Origin: Streptomyces sp. NBC_00708
GTDB lineage: Bacteria > Actinomycetota > Actinomycetes > Streptomycetales > Streptomycetaceae
Direction: 5' to 3'
Assembly: GCA_036226585.1 (NCBI GenBank)
Contig: CP108997.1
Location: 1,550,001 to 1,614,000, forward strand
DNA length: 64,000 bases
The position numbers and the translations under genes are program-made. This document shows positions 46,301-55,512 of this stretch, piece after piece. Position 1 is the stretch's first letter, and every line of letters begins with the position of its first letter. The notes under the pieces are model-generated. The model searched no databases and was not told the origin of the DNA. It was given only the letters and a program-made list of their open reading frames with translations.

Positions 46301-47380
46301 ATGCGTACGCACCGCATCGCCGGCGCCGTCCTCGCCACCGCCCTCCTCACCGGTACGGTCATCGCGCCGGCCGCCTTCGCCGCGCCGGCCGCGGCCACGG
46401 CGTCCGTCGCGCAGTCCGCCGTACCGTTCACCCGGGCCACCGCCACGCGCACGGCCGACGGCGGCCACACCCTCTCCTGGGCCTCGCCCGCCGGATCGGT
46501 CACCGTCACCGCCGTCACCTCGCCCGACGCCACCACCGGCACCGCGCTCGGCACCGCACCGGGCAGCGGCTCGCTGACCGTCGCGCCGGGCACCCTCCCG
46601 GAGGCCGGGCGCTGGTACTTCCGGCTGATCCCGGACAGCGGGAGCCCGCTCGTTGTCGCCGACCGCTCGCTCGGCCTGGAGTCCGCCCGCAACTTCCGGG
46701 ACATCGGCGGCTACCGCACCACAGATGGGCGCTGGGTGCGGCCCGGCCTGGTCTACCGCTCCAGCAAGCTGAGCGGCCTCACCGACGCCGAGCAGCAGCG
46801 GCTGGTCTCCCAGGGGCTCACGCTCGACGTGGACCTGCGCAACGTCCAGGAGCGCCACGACGACCCGGACCGGCTGCCCGCCGGGGTGACGTACCAGGTC
46901 GCGGACGTCGTCTCCTTCGCCCACGGCATCCGCTTCCACGACTCGGCCCTGATGACCCTGGCCCAGGCCCTCGCCGCCGGTCTCTTCTCCGGCTCCTCGG
47001 ACCTCGGCCAGTCCATCGGCTACCCGTTCATGGTCAACTTCGTGGGCGCCGACCACGCCTTCCACGACCTCGTCACGGCCGTCGCCACGAACACCTCCGG
47101 CGCCACGGTCTTCCACTGCAGCGCGGGCAAGGACCGCACCGGCTGGGGCACGGCCGTCCTGCTCACGCTGCTCGGCGTCCCCCGGGAGACGGTCGAGGCG
47201 GACTTCCTGGCAAGCAACCAGTACACCGGCAATCCGAAGGCCGTGGAACTGAGCTGGCTGCGCGCCGCGTTCGCCGAGGTGGACCACATCTACGGCGACT
47301 TCGACACGTACGTACGCGAGGGGCTGAAGCTCGACGCGGCGACCGTGGCGACCCTGCGGGCGAAGCTGCTGACCGACTGA
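46301..47380 (+). CDS. Secreted tyrosine-protein phosphatase
   Basis: ATG 46301 follows AAGGAG; 359 residues with a signal peptide (VLATALLTGTVIAPAAFA, about residue 28). An Ig/fibronectin-like N-terminal section (TRATATRTADGGHTLSWASPAGSVTV) precedes the phosphatase domain. That domain carries SARNFRDIGGYRTTDG, VYRSSKLSGLT, LDVDLRNVQERHDDPD, and the P-loop FHCSAGKDRTGWG with the nucleophilic Cys. This is the Y_phosphatase3 family related to mycobacterial PtpB, here exported. The 237 bases upstream (46064-46300) show no gene. Confidence 0.9.
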   Translation: MRTHRIAGAVLATALLTGTVIAPAAFAAPAAATASVAQSAVPFTRATATRTADGGHTLSWASPAGSVTVTAVTSPDATTGTALGTAPGSGSLTVAPGTLPEAGRWYFRLIPDSGSPLVVADRSLGLESARNFRDIGGYRTTDGRWVRPGLVYRSSKLSGLTDAEQQRLVSQGLTLDVDLRNVQERHDDPDRLPAGVTYQVADVVSFAHGIRFHDSALMTLAQALAAGLFSGSSDLGQSIGYPFMVNFVGADHAFHDLVTAVATNTSGATVFHCSAGKDRTGWGTAVLLTLLGVPRETVEADFLASNQYTGNPKAVELSWLRAAFAEVDHIYGDFDTYVREGLKLDAATVATLRAKLLTD

Positions 47381-47432
47381 CCGTGCCGCACCTGCCCGGT
47401 CGCGGGTCCATGCTGGTAGGTGAGGCGATGCC

Positions 47433-47726
47433 ATGCGTACCGGCAATGAACCGACGACCGCCCGCAGCCCGCTGCGGATGCGGCTCTGGCTGAGTCTGTG
47501 GGGCCTGGCCTGGGCCGTCTTCGGTGTGACGGCCTTCGCCGTGAACGGCCGCGCCGGCTGGGCAGCGGTCTGCGGAGTGCTGCTCGTGCTGGTCGTCGTC
47601 GACCTGTGCTTCGTCGTGCACCGGCTGCGCCAGGGCGCGCACTACCAGCCGGGCCGCTCCGTACCGCCGTACGAACCCGACCACGGGCCGCGCGGCGGCA
47701 AGGGCCCGCCCCCGGGCACGCCCTAG
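47433..47726 (+). CDS. Small membrane protein, DUF6343-like
   Basis: The 97-residue product has two hydrophobic segments (about 17-36 and 40-62: LSLWGLAWAVFGVTAFAV, AAVCGVLLVLVVVDLCFVV) and a basic/proline-rich cytoplasmic tail (HYQPGRSVPPYEPDHGPRGGKGP). It resembles short streptomycete membrane proteins annotated as DUF6343; the role is unknown. Its TAG stop is provided by the first bases of the inverted-repeat element that follows. Confidence 0.7.
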   Translation: MRTGNEPTTARSPLRMRLWLSLWGLAWAVFGVTAFAVNGRAGWAAVCGVLLVLVVVDLCFVVHRLRQGAHYQPGRSVPPYEPDHGPRGGKGPPPGTP

Positions 47727-47891
47727 GGCCTGCCCGGCGGATCTTCGTGGATCAGCCCGCGGCGTCTGGCGTGTGCTCTCGGCGTGCGCCCGGATCGCCC
47801 TCGTACTGGACGTACTTGGGTGATTCGGGCGTGCGGCGAGAGTGCGTGCCAGGCGTCGCGGGCCCGCGAAGATCCGCCGGACAGGCCCTAG
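47723..47891. mobile_element. 169-bp hairpin (MITE-like) element with CTAGGGCCTG ends
   Basis: The left end CTAGGGCCTG(C)CCGGCGG continuing to ATCTTCG and the right end are inverted repeats of 25 bases with one mismatch. Pairing continues imperfectly inward (CCCGCGGCGTCTGGC / CCCGCGACGCCTGGC). There is no coding capacity. It begins and ends with CTAG. It provides the stop codons of both convergent neighbours (TAG at 47724-47726 plus strand; TAG at 47890-47888 minus strand). The same termini occur in a 29-base form at 63535. It could also serve as a terminator. Confidence 0.7.
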
Positions 47892-48250
47892 TCCTCGAAG
47901 CGGGCGGCCTTCAGATACTCCGGCTTCGGGTCGAGCGCCGCCGCCAGCCTGAAGTGGCGCCTGGCCCGGTCCGGGTGGCCGGAGCGCTCGAAGGTGCGGG
48001 CAAGGGCGAAGTGCGCGAAGGCGTTGTCCGGCTCCCGCTCCAGCACCAGCTCGAATTCCAGCTCCGCGGGACGCAGCTGCGCCGCCGCGAAGAAGGCGCG
48101 GGCGCGCAGCAGCCGGGCAGCCGTGTTCTCGGGGTGGGCGGCGATCACCGAGTCGAGCAGCCGCACCGCACCCCGGGGATCGCGCGCGGCGAGCAGCTGC
48201 TCCGCCGCGCGGAAGTCGATGACGTCGGTTTCCGGGGTCCTCTCGGGCAC
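47888..48250 (-). CDS. Tetratricopeptide-repeat protein
   Basis: The 120-residue protein is built of about three TPR units (EQLLAARDPRGAVRLLDSVIAAHPENTAARLL, RAFFAAAQLRPAELEFELVLEREPDNAFAHFAL, ARTFERSGHPDRARRHFRLAAALDPKPEYL). It is cytoplasmic and probably a protein-protein interaction scaffold. Its TAG stop lies in the adjacent hairpin element. It is a single gene, 158 bases downstream of coaE on the same strand. Confidence 0.88.
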   Translation of the reverse strand: MPERTPETDVIDFRAAEQLLAARDPRGAVRLLDSVIAAHPENTAARLLRARAFFAAAQLRPAELEFELVLEREPDNAFAHFALARTFERSGHPDRARRHFRLAAALDPKPEYLKAARFED

Positions 48251-48408
48251 GGTTGCATCCTTCCCTGGTCCGTCCCGGGGTGAACGCGGGGACGGCTACG
48301 GGTATTCCGGTGCGGCTGCGGCTCCGGCGGGTCCTCCCGTACGGCGGCGGGCCCGGCCTGACCGGCCCGGCCACCGGCACGGCCCCGGCTCCCCGTACGG
48401 CGGCGGGT

Positions 48409-49014
48409 TCAGCCCGCGTTCGCCGCCCGGCGTGCCAGCTCCGCCCAGACCGTGCGGACCTGCGCCTCCAGCTCCTCGACCGGTCCGTCGTTGTCGATGA
48501 CCAGGTCGGCGACGGCGCGCCGCTGCTCGCGGGTGGCCTGGGCGGCCATGCGGGCGCGGGCGTCCGCCTCGGTCATGCCGCGCAGCCGGACGAGCCGGTC
48601 GAGCTGGGTCTCCGGGGCGGCGTCGACCACGACGACCAGGTCGTAGAGGGGGGCGAGGCCGTTCTCGGTGAGGAGGGGCACGTCGTGGACGACCACGGAG
48701 TCCGGTCCGGCGGCCTTCTCCAGTTCGGCGGAGCGGTCGCGGACGAGGGGGTGGACGATCGCGTTGAGCGCGGCGAGGCGGTCCGGGTCGGCGAAGACGA
48801 TCGCGCCGAGCGCGGGCCGGTCCAGGGTGCCTTCCGGGGTCAGGATGCCGGGGCCGAACTCCTCGACGACGGCGGCGAGACCGGGCGTGCCGGGCTCGAC
48901 GACCTCCCGGGCGATGCGGTCCGCGTCGACGAGGACGGCACCGTGGCCGACGAGCAGCCGGGACACTTCGCTCTTACCGGCTCCGATGCCCCCGGTCAGG
49001 CCCACTTTCAGCAT
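48409..49014 (-). CDS. coaE: Dephospho-CoA kinase
   Basis: It catalyses the last step of coenzyme A synthesis, phosphorylating the 3' hydroxyl of dephospho-CoA. ATG 49014 ([18 protein letters not shown]) gives 201 residues with the P-loop GGIGAGKS at 8-15. Downstream are the substrate residues [28 protein letters not shown] and the [10 protein letters not shown] segment. In many actinobacteria CoaE has an extra C-terminal UPF0157 domain; it is absent here. A strong hairpin separates it from the PAC2 gene upstream. Confidence 0.96.
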   Translation of the reverse strand: MLKVGLTGGIGAGKSEVSRLLVGHGAVLVDADRIAREVVEPGTPGLAAVVEEFGPGILTPEGTLDRPALGAIVFADPDRLAALNAIVHPLVRDRSAELEKAAGPDSVVVHDVPLLTENGLAPLYDLVVVVDAAPETQLDRLVRLRGMTEADARARMAAQATREQRRAVADLVIDNDGPVEELEAQVRTVWAELARRAANAG

Positions 49015-49029
49015 GCCCGGCAGCCTAAT

Positions 49030-49075
49030 GCCCGCTGCCCGTGGCCCCCGGCGGTGGGGGCCACGGGCAGCGGGC
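49030..49075 (-). terminator. Perfect 20-bp hairpin between the PAC2 gene and coaE
   Basis: Arms 49030-49049 and 49056-49075 are perfectly complementary over 20 bp (GCCCGCTGCCCGTGGCCCCC on the left) with a GGCGGT loop, 14 bases after the PAC2 stop. It is a very stable rho-independent-type terminator without a U-tract. Confidence 0.8.
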
Positions 49076-49089
49076 ACAGGACGTGACGG

Positions 49090-50028
49090 TCAGGCGTCGC
49101 CCTCGCGCTCGGCGAGGAACTTCTCGAATTCCAGGCCGATCTCGTCGGCGGACGGCAGGTCCGCCGGCTCGGCGACCAGGTTGCCCCGGGTCTCCGCGCC
49201 CGCGACCGCGTCGTACTGGTGCTCAAGGCCCTCGACCAGCGAGACCAGTTCCTCGTCGCCCTGGCCGATCTGGCGGTCGATCTCCGTCTGGGTGCGGTGC
49301 GCCTCGGTGCGCAGGGAGTGCGCGACGGCCGGCAGGACCAGGCCGGTGGCGGCGGTGATCGCCTCCAGTGCGGTGAGCGCCGCGTCGGGGTAGGCGGAGC
49401 GGGCGACGTAGTGCGGCACATGGGCGGCGACGCCCAGCACGTCGTGGCCCGCCTCCATCAGCCGGTACTCGACGAGCGCCTCGGCGGAGCCGGGCACCTG
49501 TGCCTCGTCGAAGGGGCTGCGGTGGCCGGGCATCAGGTCGGTGCGGTTGCCGTGCGGGGTGATACCGACGGGACGGGTGTGCGGGACTCCCATCGGGATG
49601 CCGTGGAAGTTGACCGCGAGGCGGACGCCGAGCCGTTCGACGATCTGCTCGACGGCGGCGGCGAACTTCTCCCACTCCACGTCCGGCTCGGGGCCGGACA
49701 GCAGCAGGAACGGCGCGCCCGTGGCGTCCTGCACGACGCGGACGTCCAGGGTCGGGGTCTCGTACGCCGACCAGCGGTCCCGCTTGAACGTGAGCAGCGG
49801 GCGGCGGGCGCGGTAGTCGATCAGGCGGTCGTGGTCGAAGCGGGCCACGACCTGGTGCGGCAGCGATTCGAGCAGGCCGTCGACGATCTGCTCACCCGTC
49901 TCACCCGCGTCGATGTAGCCCTCGAAGTGGTAGAGCATGACCAGGCCGGCCGACTCCTGGGCGAGCGCCATGTCGACGACAGCCAGGCCCTTCGGCTCCC
50001 ATTCGTACAAACTCTGCGGATCAGGCAC
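49090..50028 (-). CDS. PAC2-family protein
   Basis: The 312-residue protein matches the PAC2 (proteasome assembly chaperone 2) fold family. Typical segments are [54 protein letters not shown] and [26 protein letters not shown] charged, possibly helical C-terminus follows ([14 protein letters not shown]...). Actinobacteria have 20S proteasomes, so a link is possible but unproven in bacteria. It is a monocistronic unit between rpsA and coaE. Confidence 0.88.
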   Translation of the reverse strand: MPDPQSLYEWEPKGLAVVDMALAQESAGLVMLYHFEGYIDAGETGEQIVDGLLESLPHQVVARFDHDRLIDYRARRPLLTFKRDRWSAYETPTLDVRVVQDATGAPFLLLSGPEPDVEWEKFAAAVEQIVERLGVRLAVNFHGIPMGVPHTRPVGITPHGNRTDLMPGHRSPFDEAQVPGSAEALVEYRLMEAGHDVLGVAAHVPHYVARSAYPDAALTALEAITAATGLVLPAVAHSLRTEAHRTQTEIDRQIGQGDEELVSLVEGLEHQYDAVAGAETRGNLVAEPADLPSADEIGLEFEKFLAEREGDA

Positions 50029-50114
50029 GGTTACCGCTCCTCCTTGTGTTCCTGGAGAAGAACGCCCCGGGGATCACTGTCATTCCCCGTACACGCGGTT
50101 TCACGCGGAAACGC

Positions 50115-50148
50115 GTGAGGCCCGCCCCCCGAAGGGGACGGGCCTCAC
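50115..50148 (-). terminator. Terminator downstream of rpsA
   Basis: GTGAGGCCCG...CGGGCCTCAC hairpin with a CCCC/GGGG inner stem, 46 bases past the rpsA stop. A second, smaller hairpin TCACGCG-GAAA-CGCGTGA (50101-50118) overlaps its 5' arm. Confidence 0.8.
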
Positions 50149-50194
50149 GGTCACTTACCTACCGCAGCCGATGACCGGCCGGAGGGACAGAGCG

Positions 50195-51706
50195 TCAGCT
50201 CTGGCCGCCCGCCAGCTTCTCGCGGAGCGCGGCCAGGGCCTCGTCCGACGCCAGGGCGCCGGAGTTGTCCGAGGACTCCGAGGAGTAGGAGCCGCCGCCG
50301 CTGCCGCCCGAGGCGGCCGGGGCGTTGCCGGCGGGGGCGGCAGCGCCCTCGGCGGCAGCGGCCTCGTCGGCCTCGCGGGACTTGATGACCTGGGCCTGGT
50401 GCTGCTCGAAGCGCTGCTGCGCCTCGGCGTACTGGGTCTCCCAGACCTCGCGCTGAGCCTCGAAGCCCTCGAGCCAGTCGTTGGTCTCGGGGTCGAAGCC
50501 CTCGGGGTAGATGTAGTTGCCCTGGTCGTCGTAGGACGCGGCCATGCCGTACAGGGTCGGGTCGAACTCGACCGAGGCCGGGTCGCCGCCGAAGGCCTCG
50601 TTGGCCTGCTTCAGCGAGAGGCTGATGCGACGGCGCTCGAGGTCGATGTCGATGACCTTGACGAAGATCTCGTCGTTGACCTGGACGACCTGCTCCGGGA
50701 TCTCCACGTGGCGCTCGGCCAGCTCGGAGATGTGGACCAGGCCCTCGATGCCCTCGTCGACGCGGACGAACGCACCGAACGGAACGAGCTTGGTGACCTT
50801 ACCGGGGACGACCTGCCCGATCTGGTGCGTACGGGCGAACTGCTGCCACGGGTCTTCCTGCGTCGCCTTGAGCGACAGGGACACGCGCTCGCGGTCCATG
50901 TCGACGTCGAGGACCTCGACGGTGACCTCCTGGCCGACCTCGACGACCTCGGAGGGGTGGTCGATGTGCTTCCAGGACAGCTCGGAGACGTGCACCAGAC
51001 CGTCGACGCCACCCAGGTCCACGAAGGCACCGAAGTTGACGATCGAGGAGACGACGCCGGAGCGGACCTGACCCTTCTGGAGGGTCGTGAGGAACGTCTG
51101 GCGGACCTCGGACTGGGTCTGCTCGAGCCAGGCACGGCGGGACAGGACCACGTTGTTGCGGTTCTTGTCCAGCTCGATGATCTTGGCCTCGAGCTCCTTG
51201 CCCACGTACGGCTGGAGGTCGCGGACGCGACGCATCTCGACGAGCGACGCCGGCAGGAAGCCACGGAGGCCGATGTCGAGGATGAGACCACCCTTGACGA
51301 CCTCGATGACGGTACCGGTGACGATGCCGTCCTCTTCCTTGATCTTCTCGATGGTGCCCCAGGCACGCTCGTACTGAGCGCGCTTCTTCGAGAGGATCAG
51401 GCGGCCTTCCTTGTCCTCCTTCTGGAGAACCAGGGCCTCGATCTCGTCACCGACCTTGACGACCTCGTTCGGGTCGACGTCGTGCTTGATCGAGAGCTCG
51501 CGGCTCGGGATGACACCTTCGGTCTTGTAACCGATGTCGAGGAGAACCTCGTCCCGGTCAACCTTGACGATGACACCGTCAACGATGTCGCCGTCGTTGA
51601 AGTACTTGATCGTCTCGTCGATCGCCGCGAGGAACGCGTCCGCGTCGCCGATGTCGTTGACCGCAACCTGCGGAGTGGTGGCGGTGGTCTCGGTGCTGCT
51701 CGTCAT
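50195..51706 (-). CDS. rpsA: 30S ribosomal protein S1
   Basis: S1 binds mRNA and helps translation initiation. The 503-residue actinobacterial form has four S1/OB-fold repeats, starting at about GDIVDGVIVKVDRDEVLLDIGYK, EDGIVTGTVIEVVKGGLILDIGL, KGQVRSGVVSSIVNFGAFVDLGG and IGQVVPGKVTKLVPFGAFVRVDEG. Its C-terminus is Ala/Gly/Ser-rich and acidic. The MTSSTETTATTPQVAVNDIG N-terminus is typical of Streptomyces. It is transcribed from a strong sigma-70-type promoter about 190 bases upstream. Confidence 0.98.
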   Translation of the reverse strand: MTSSTETTATTPQVAVNDIGDADAFLAAIDETIKYFNDGDIVDGVIVKVDRDEVLLDIGYKTEGVIPSRELSIKHDVDPNEVVKVGDEIEALVLQKEDKEGRLILSKKRAQYERAWGTIEKIKEEDGIVTGTVIEVVKGGLILDIGLRGFLPASLVEMRRVRDLQPYVGKELEAKIIELDKNRNNVVLSRRAWLEQTQSEVRQTFLTTLQKGQVRSGVVSSIVNFGAFVDLGGVDGLVHVSELSWKHIDHPSEVVEVGQEVTVEVLDVDMDRERVSLSLKATQEDPWQQFARTHQIGQVVPGKVTKLVPFGAFVRVDEGIEGLVHISELAERHVEIPEQVVQVNDEIFVKVIDIDLERRRISLSLKQANEAFGGDPASVEFDPTLYGMAASYDDQGNYIYPEGFDPETNDWLEGFEAQREVWETQYAEAQQRFEQHQAQVIKSREADEAAAAEGAAAPAGNAPAASGGSGGGSYSSESSDNSGALASDEALAALREKLAGGQS

Positions 51707-51791
51707 GTGGGAAAGGGCTCCGGTACGGACAGTGAGTCGTAGGTACTGCTACGCCGTGAACCCGTATCGCCTCTGCAGAAGCCGGACAGCC

Positions 51792-51809
51792 CGGGAAGCG
51801 CCCTTCCCG
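51792..51809 (-). promoter_or_regulatory. Hairpin in the rpsA leader
   Basis: CGGGAAG / CTTCCCG 7-bp stem with a four-base loop, roughly 90 bases upstream of the rpsA start. Leader structures upstream of rpsA bind S1 for autoregulation in other bacteria; that role here is only a possibility. Confidence 0.3.
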
Positions 51810-51903
51810 TGACCGGGAGGCGCCTCGTGAACCGAGGGGACATGCAACAGATGCGAGCGCGGCCTGCTAGGTCTGAGGAGCGCAGGCTCGCAGCGCAACT
51901 TGT

Positions 51904-51932
51904 AGCATACGGGGGCAGCAGGGCACGGTCAA
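51904..51932 (-). promoter_or_regulatory. Strong HrdB-type promoter of rpsA
   Basis: On the minus strand TTGACC (51932-51927), 17-base spacer, TATGCT (51909-51904): a near-consensus vegetative promoter. It predicts a leader of about 190 bases. The remainder of 51707-52101 shows no gene. Confidence 0.8.
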
Positions 51933-52101
51933 TGCGCGAAGGCGGACACCACCGGCGAAACGCCCCATATCCGGCACAACTCGGGTTCACCGAGGCCGGA
52001 TCGGCTCCGGGAACGTCCGGACACACGGGTCCCGCAGTTCACAGCCCCCTTGGTACGTACCTCGTACGACGGGGTGAAGGCAAACTACAACGACGGACAC
52101 G

Positions 52102-52914
52102 ATGAGCCAAGAGATGTACGCCGCCGAACCCGAGGCGACACGCCGCAGCGCCGGAACCACCGAGAGCAGCCGGGCCAGCCGCGGCTGGTGGGACCGCAAC
52201 GCCGACGAGTACCAGAGCGACCACGGCGCCTTCCTCGGCGACGACCGCTTCGTCTGGGGCCCGGAGGGGCTGGACGAGGCCGAGGCCGGGCTGCTGGGCC
52301 CCGCCGCCGCGCTGAAGGGGCTCGACGTCCTGGAGATCGGCGCCGGCGCGGCGCAGTGCTCGCGCTGGCTGGCCGCGCGGGGCGCCCGCCCCGTCGCCCT
52401 GGACCTCTCCCACCGCCAGCTCCAGCACGCCCTGCGCATCGGCGAGGACGTCCCCCTGGTCGAGGCCGACGCCGGGCGGCTGCCGTTCCGCGACGCCTCC
52501 TTCGACCTGGCGTGCTCCGCCTACGGCGCGGTGCCCTTCGTCGCCGAACCGGTCCAGGTCTTCCGCGAGGTCCACCGCGTGCTGCGCCCCGGCGGGCGCT
52601 GGGTCTTCTCCGTGACGCACCCCATCCGCTGGGCCTTCCCCGACGAGCCGGGGCCCGAGGGCCTGTCGGTCGCCGCCTCCTACTTCGACCGCACGCCCTA
52701 CGTCGAGCAGGACGAGCGCGGCGACGCGGTGTACGTGGAGCACCACCGCACGCTGGGCGACCGGGTGCGGGACGTGGTCGCGGGCGGCTTCCGGCTGGTG
52801 GACCTGGTCGAGCCGGAGTGGCCCGCCTGGAACGACCAGGAGTGGGGCGGCTGGTCTCCGCTGCGCGGCAACCTGATCCCGGGAACCGCGATCTTCGTCT
52901 GCGAGCGCGGCTGA
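52102..52914 (+). CDS. Class I SAM-dependent methyltransferase
   Basis: The 270-residue protein has motif I LDVLEIGAGAAQCSRWLAARG at about residue 75, ALDLSHRQL (motif II), VEADAGRLPFRDASFDLACSAYGAVPFV (motifs III/IV) and the post-motif VHRVLRPGGRWVFSVTHP. The N-terminal WWDRNADEYQSDHGAFLGDD is typical of the Methyltransf_11-type proteins adjacent to rpsA in Streptomyces. The substrate is unknown. It is divergent from rpsA. Confidence 0.9.
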   Translation: MSQEMYAAEPEATRRSAGTTESSRASRGWWDRNADEYQSDHGAFLGDDRFVWGPEGLDEAEAGLLGPAAALKGLDVLEIGAGAAQCSRWLAARGARPVALDLSHRQLQHALRIGEDVPLVEADAGRLPFRDASFDLACSAYGAVPFVAEPVQVFREVHRVLRPGGRWVFSVTHPIRWAFPDEPGPEGLSVAASYFDRTPYVEQDERGDAVYVEHHRTLGDRVRDVVAGGFRLVDLVEPEWPAWNDQEWGGWSPLRGNLIPGTAIFVCERG

Positions 52915-53005
52915 CGCCTGCCCACCGGGCGCGCGGGCGCTCCGGCGCCCATGCCCCGCACCGGCCGGTGCGGGGCGCGGGCCGACGCCGTACGAGACTG
53001 GGGGC

Positions 53006-55507
53006 GTGATCCGCACCGACGCCCTCGACCGGCTGCCCGTCCGCACCGCCGTGCCCGCCCTGCGGAAGGCGCTCGACGACCGCGGGGTCGCGGTGCTGTG
53101 CGCACCCCCCGGCACCGGCAAGACCACCCTCGTCCCGCTCGCCCTGGCCGGGCTGACCGGGGAGGGCCCCGTACGCCGGGTCGTCGTCGCCGAACCCCGC
53201 CGGATCGCCGCCCGCGCGGCTGCCCGGCGCATGGCCTGGCTGCTGGGCGAGCGGACCGGCGCACGCGTCGGGTTCACCGTGCGCGGCGAGCGGGTGGTGG
53301 GCCCGGACACCGTGGTGGAGGTCGTCACCACCGGGGTGCTGCTCCAGCGGCTCCAGCGCGACCAGGAGCTGGCCGGGGTGGACGCGGTGATCATCGACGA
53401 GTGCCATGAGCGCCATCTCGACGCGGACACGGTGGCCGCCTTCCTGCTGGACGTGCGCGAGGCGATCCGCCCCGATCTGCGGCTGGTGGCGGCGTCCGCG
53501 ACGACGGACGCGGAGGGCTGGGCCCGGCTGCTGGGCGATGCCCCGGTCGTCGAGGCGCGGGGCGTGTCGTATCCGGTGGAGGTGGTGTGGGCCCCGCCGG
53601 CCGTGCCGGTCCGGCCGCCGCACGGGATGAGGGTCGATCCGGCGCTGCTGGGCCATGTCGCCGCCGTAGTGCGGCGGGCGCTCGCGGAGCGGGACGGCGA
53701 CGTGCTGTGCTTCCTGCCCGGGGTCGGCGAAATCGGCCGCGTGGCGGGCCAGTTGGCGGGCGTCGCGGCCGAAGTGCTCCAGGTGCACGGGCGGGCGCCG
53801 GCGGCGGTGCAGGACGCGGTGCTGGCCGGCTCCTCCGAGGGGCGACGGGTGGTCCTGGCGACCTCGGTGGCGGAGTCGTCGCTGACGGTCCCCGGGGTGC
53901 GGACGGTCGTCGACTCCGGTCTGGCCCGTGAGCCGCGCACCGATCACGCGCGGGGCCTGAGCGCGCTGACGACCGTACGGGCCTCGCAGGCGGCGGGCCG
54001 CCAGCGCGCGGGCCGGGCGGGGCGCGAGGCGCCGGGGACGGTCTACCGCTGCTGGGACCGGGCCGAGGACGGCCGGCTCGCCCGCTTCCCGTCCCCGGAG
54101 ATCCGGGTGGCCGATCTGACCGCTTTCGCCCTCCAGGCGGCCTGCTGGGGCGATCCGGACGCCTCGGGGCTCGCGCTGCTGGACGCGCCGCCGGAGGGGG
54201 CGATGGCCGCCGCCCGCGAGGTCCTCGCCGCGGTCGGCGCGGTCGGTCCGGACGGCCGGGTCACCGAGCGGGGCGTGCGGATGTCCCGGCTCGGGCTGCA
54301 TCCCCGGCTGGCGAGGGCGCTGCTGGACGGGGCGGCCGAGGTCGGCGGGCGCCGGGCCGCCGAGGTGGTGGCGCTGCTGAGCGAGGAACCGCCCCGCGCG
54401 TACGGGGACGACCTGGCGGCCGCGCTGCGCACCGCCCGCCGGGGCCAGGACACCTACGCGGGTCGCTGGCGCCAGGAGGTGCGGCGCCTGTCGTCCTCCT
54501 CGAAGGGCGAGGGCGGCGGCCGGCCCGTCGCGGACGACACGGCGGTGGGCCTGGTCGCGGCGCTGGCGTTCCCGGAGCGGGTGGCGCGGGCACGGGGCGG
54601 CGGGGCGTTTCTGATGGCGTCGGGCACGGGCGCCGAGCCGGGCGAGGGCTCCGGGCTGCGCGGTGCTTCCTGGCTGGCCGTCGCGGTCGCGGACCGGCCG
54701 GCGCACGCGGCGTCCGCCCGGGTGCGGCTCGCGGCCGTCGTCGACGAGGACACGGCGCGCCTGGCGGCCGGGCATCTGCGGTTCGCGGGCGAGGAGGTCC
54801 GCTGGGACGGCCGGGACGTGGTGGCCCGGCGGGTGGAGCGGCTGGGTGCGGTCGAGCTGGCGGCGCGCCCGCTGAAGCAGCCGGACCCGGCGCTGGTCCG
54901 CGAGGCCCTGGTGGAGGGGCTGCGACGGGAGGGTCCGGGGCTGCTGCGCTGGAGCCGGGACGCGGGGCAGTTGCGGGAGCGGCTGGCGTTCCTGCACCGG
55001 GTGCTGGGTGAGCCGTGGCCGGATGTGTCGGACGGGGCGCTGCTGGCGGACCCCGGGGCCTGGCTGGAGCCGGAGCTGTCACGGGCCCGGCGCCGCTCCG
55101 ACCTGGCCGCGATCGACGCGGGGCAGGCGCTGCGCAGGCTGCTGCCGTGGGCGACGGGTGAGGCGGTGCGGCTGGACGAGCTGGCGCCGGAGCGGATCGG
55201 GGTGCCGAGCGGTTCGCGGATCCGGGTGGAGTACGGCGGGGACCAGCCGGTGCTCGCGGTGAAGCTCCAGGAGCTGTTCGGCCTCCAGGAGACCCCGGCG
55301 GTGGCGGGCGTGCCGGTCCTGGTCCATCTGCTCTCCCCCGCCGGGCGGCCCGCCGCCGTGACGGCGGACCTGGCGTCGTTCTGGCGCGAGGGCTACAAGG
55401 CCGTGCGGGCGGAGCTGCGCGGCCGCTATCCGAAGCACCCGTGGCCACAGGACCCGACGACGGTGGAGGCGACCCGGTTCACGAAGGCGCGGCCGAAGCG
55501 GGACTGA
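53006..55507 (+). CDS. hrpB: ATP-dependent helicase HrpB
   Basis: GTG 53006 (VIRTDALDRLPVRTAVPALRKAL) gives 833 residues. This is a DEAH-box RNA-type helicase: APPGTGKTTLVPLALAG (Walker A), VAEPRRIAARAAARRMA, IIDECHERHLDAD (DECH variant of motif II), ASATTDAEGW (motif III) and GRQRAGRAGREAPG (motif VI). The helicase-associated C-terminal domains are followed by the HrpB-specific end (FWREGYKAVRAELRGRYPKHPWPQDPTTVEATRFTK). The cellular role of HrpB is poorly defined. A strong hairpin follows the stop. Confidence 0.95.
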   Translation: MIRTDALDRLPVRTAVPALRKALDDRGVAVLCAPPGTGKTTLVPLALAGLTGEGPVRRVVVAEPRRIAARAAARRMAWLLGERTGARVGFTVRGERVVGPDTVVEVVTTGVLLQRLQRDQELAGVDAVIIDECHERHLDADTVAAFLLDVREAIRPDLRLVAASATTDAEGWARLLGDAPVVEARGVSYPVEVVWAPPAVPVRPPHGMRVDPALLGHVAAVVRRALAERDGDVLCFLPGVGEIGRVAGQLAGVAAEVLQVHGRAPAAVQDAVLAGSSEGRRVVLATSVAESSLTVPGVRTVVDSGLAREPRTDHARGLSALTTVRASQAAGRQRAGRAGREAPGTVYRCWDRAEDGRLARFPSPEIRVADLTAFALQAACWGDPDASGLALLDAPPEGAMAAAREVLAAVGAVGPDGRVTERGVRMSRLGLHPRLARALLDGAAEVGGRRAAEVVALLSEEPPRAYGDDLAAALRTARRGQDTYAGRWRQEVRRLSSSSKGEGGGRPVADDTAVGLVAALAFPERVARARGGGAFLMASGTGAEPGEGSGLRGASWLAVAVADRPAHAASARVRLAAVVDEDTARLAAGHLRFAGEEVRWDGRDVVARRVERLGAVELAARPLKQPDPALVREALVEGLRREGPGLLRWSRDAGQLRERLAFLHRVLGEPWPDVSDGALLADPGAWLEPELSRARRRSDLAAIDAGQALRRLLPWATGEAVRLDELAPERIGVPSGSRIRVEYGGDQPVLAVKLQELFGLQETPAVAGVPVLVHLLSPAGRPAAVTADLASFWREGYKAVRAELRGRYPKHPWPQDPTTVEATRFTKARPKRD

Positions 55508-55512
55508 GCATG

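Noticed and set aside
52039..54997. Long minus-strand frames opposite hrpB and the methyltransferase
   Set aside because: Antisense shadows; the plus-strand genes have complete helicase and SAM-binding motifs.
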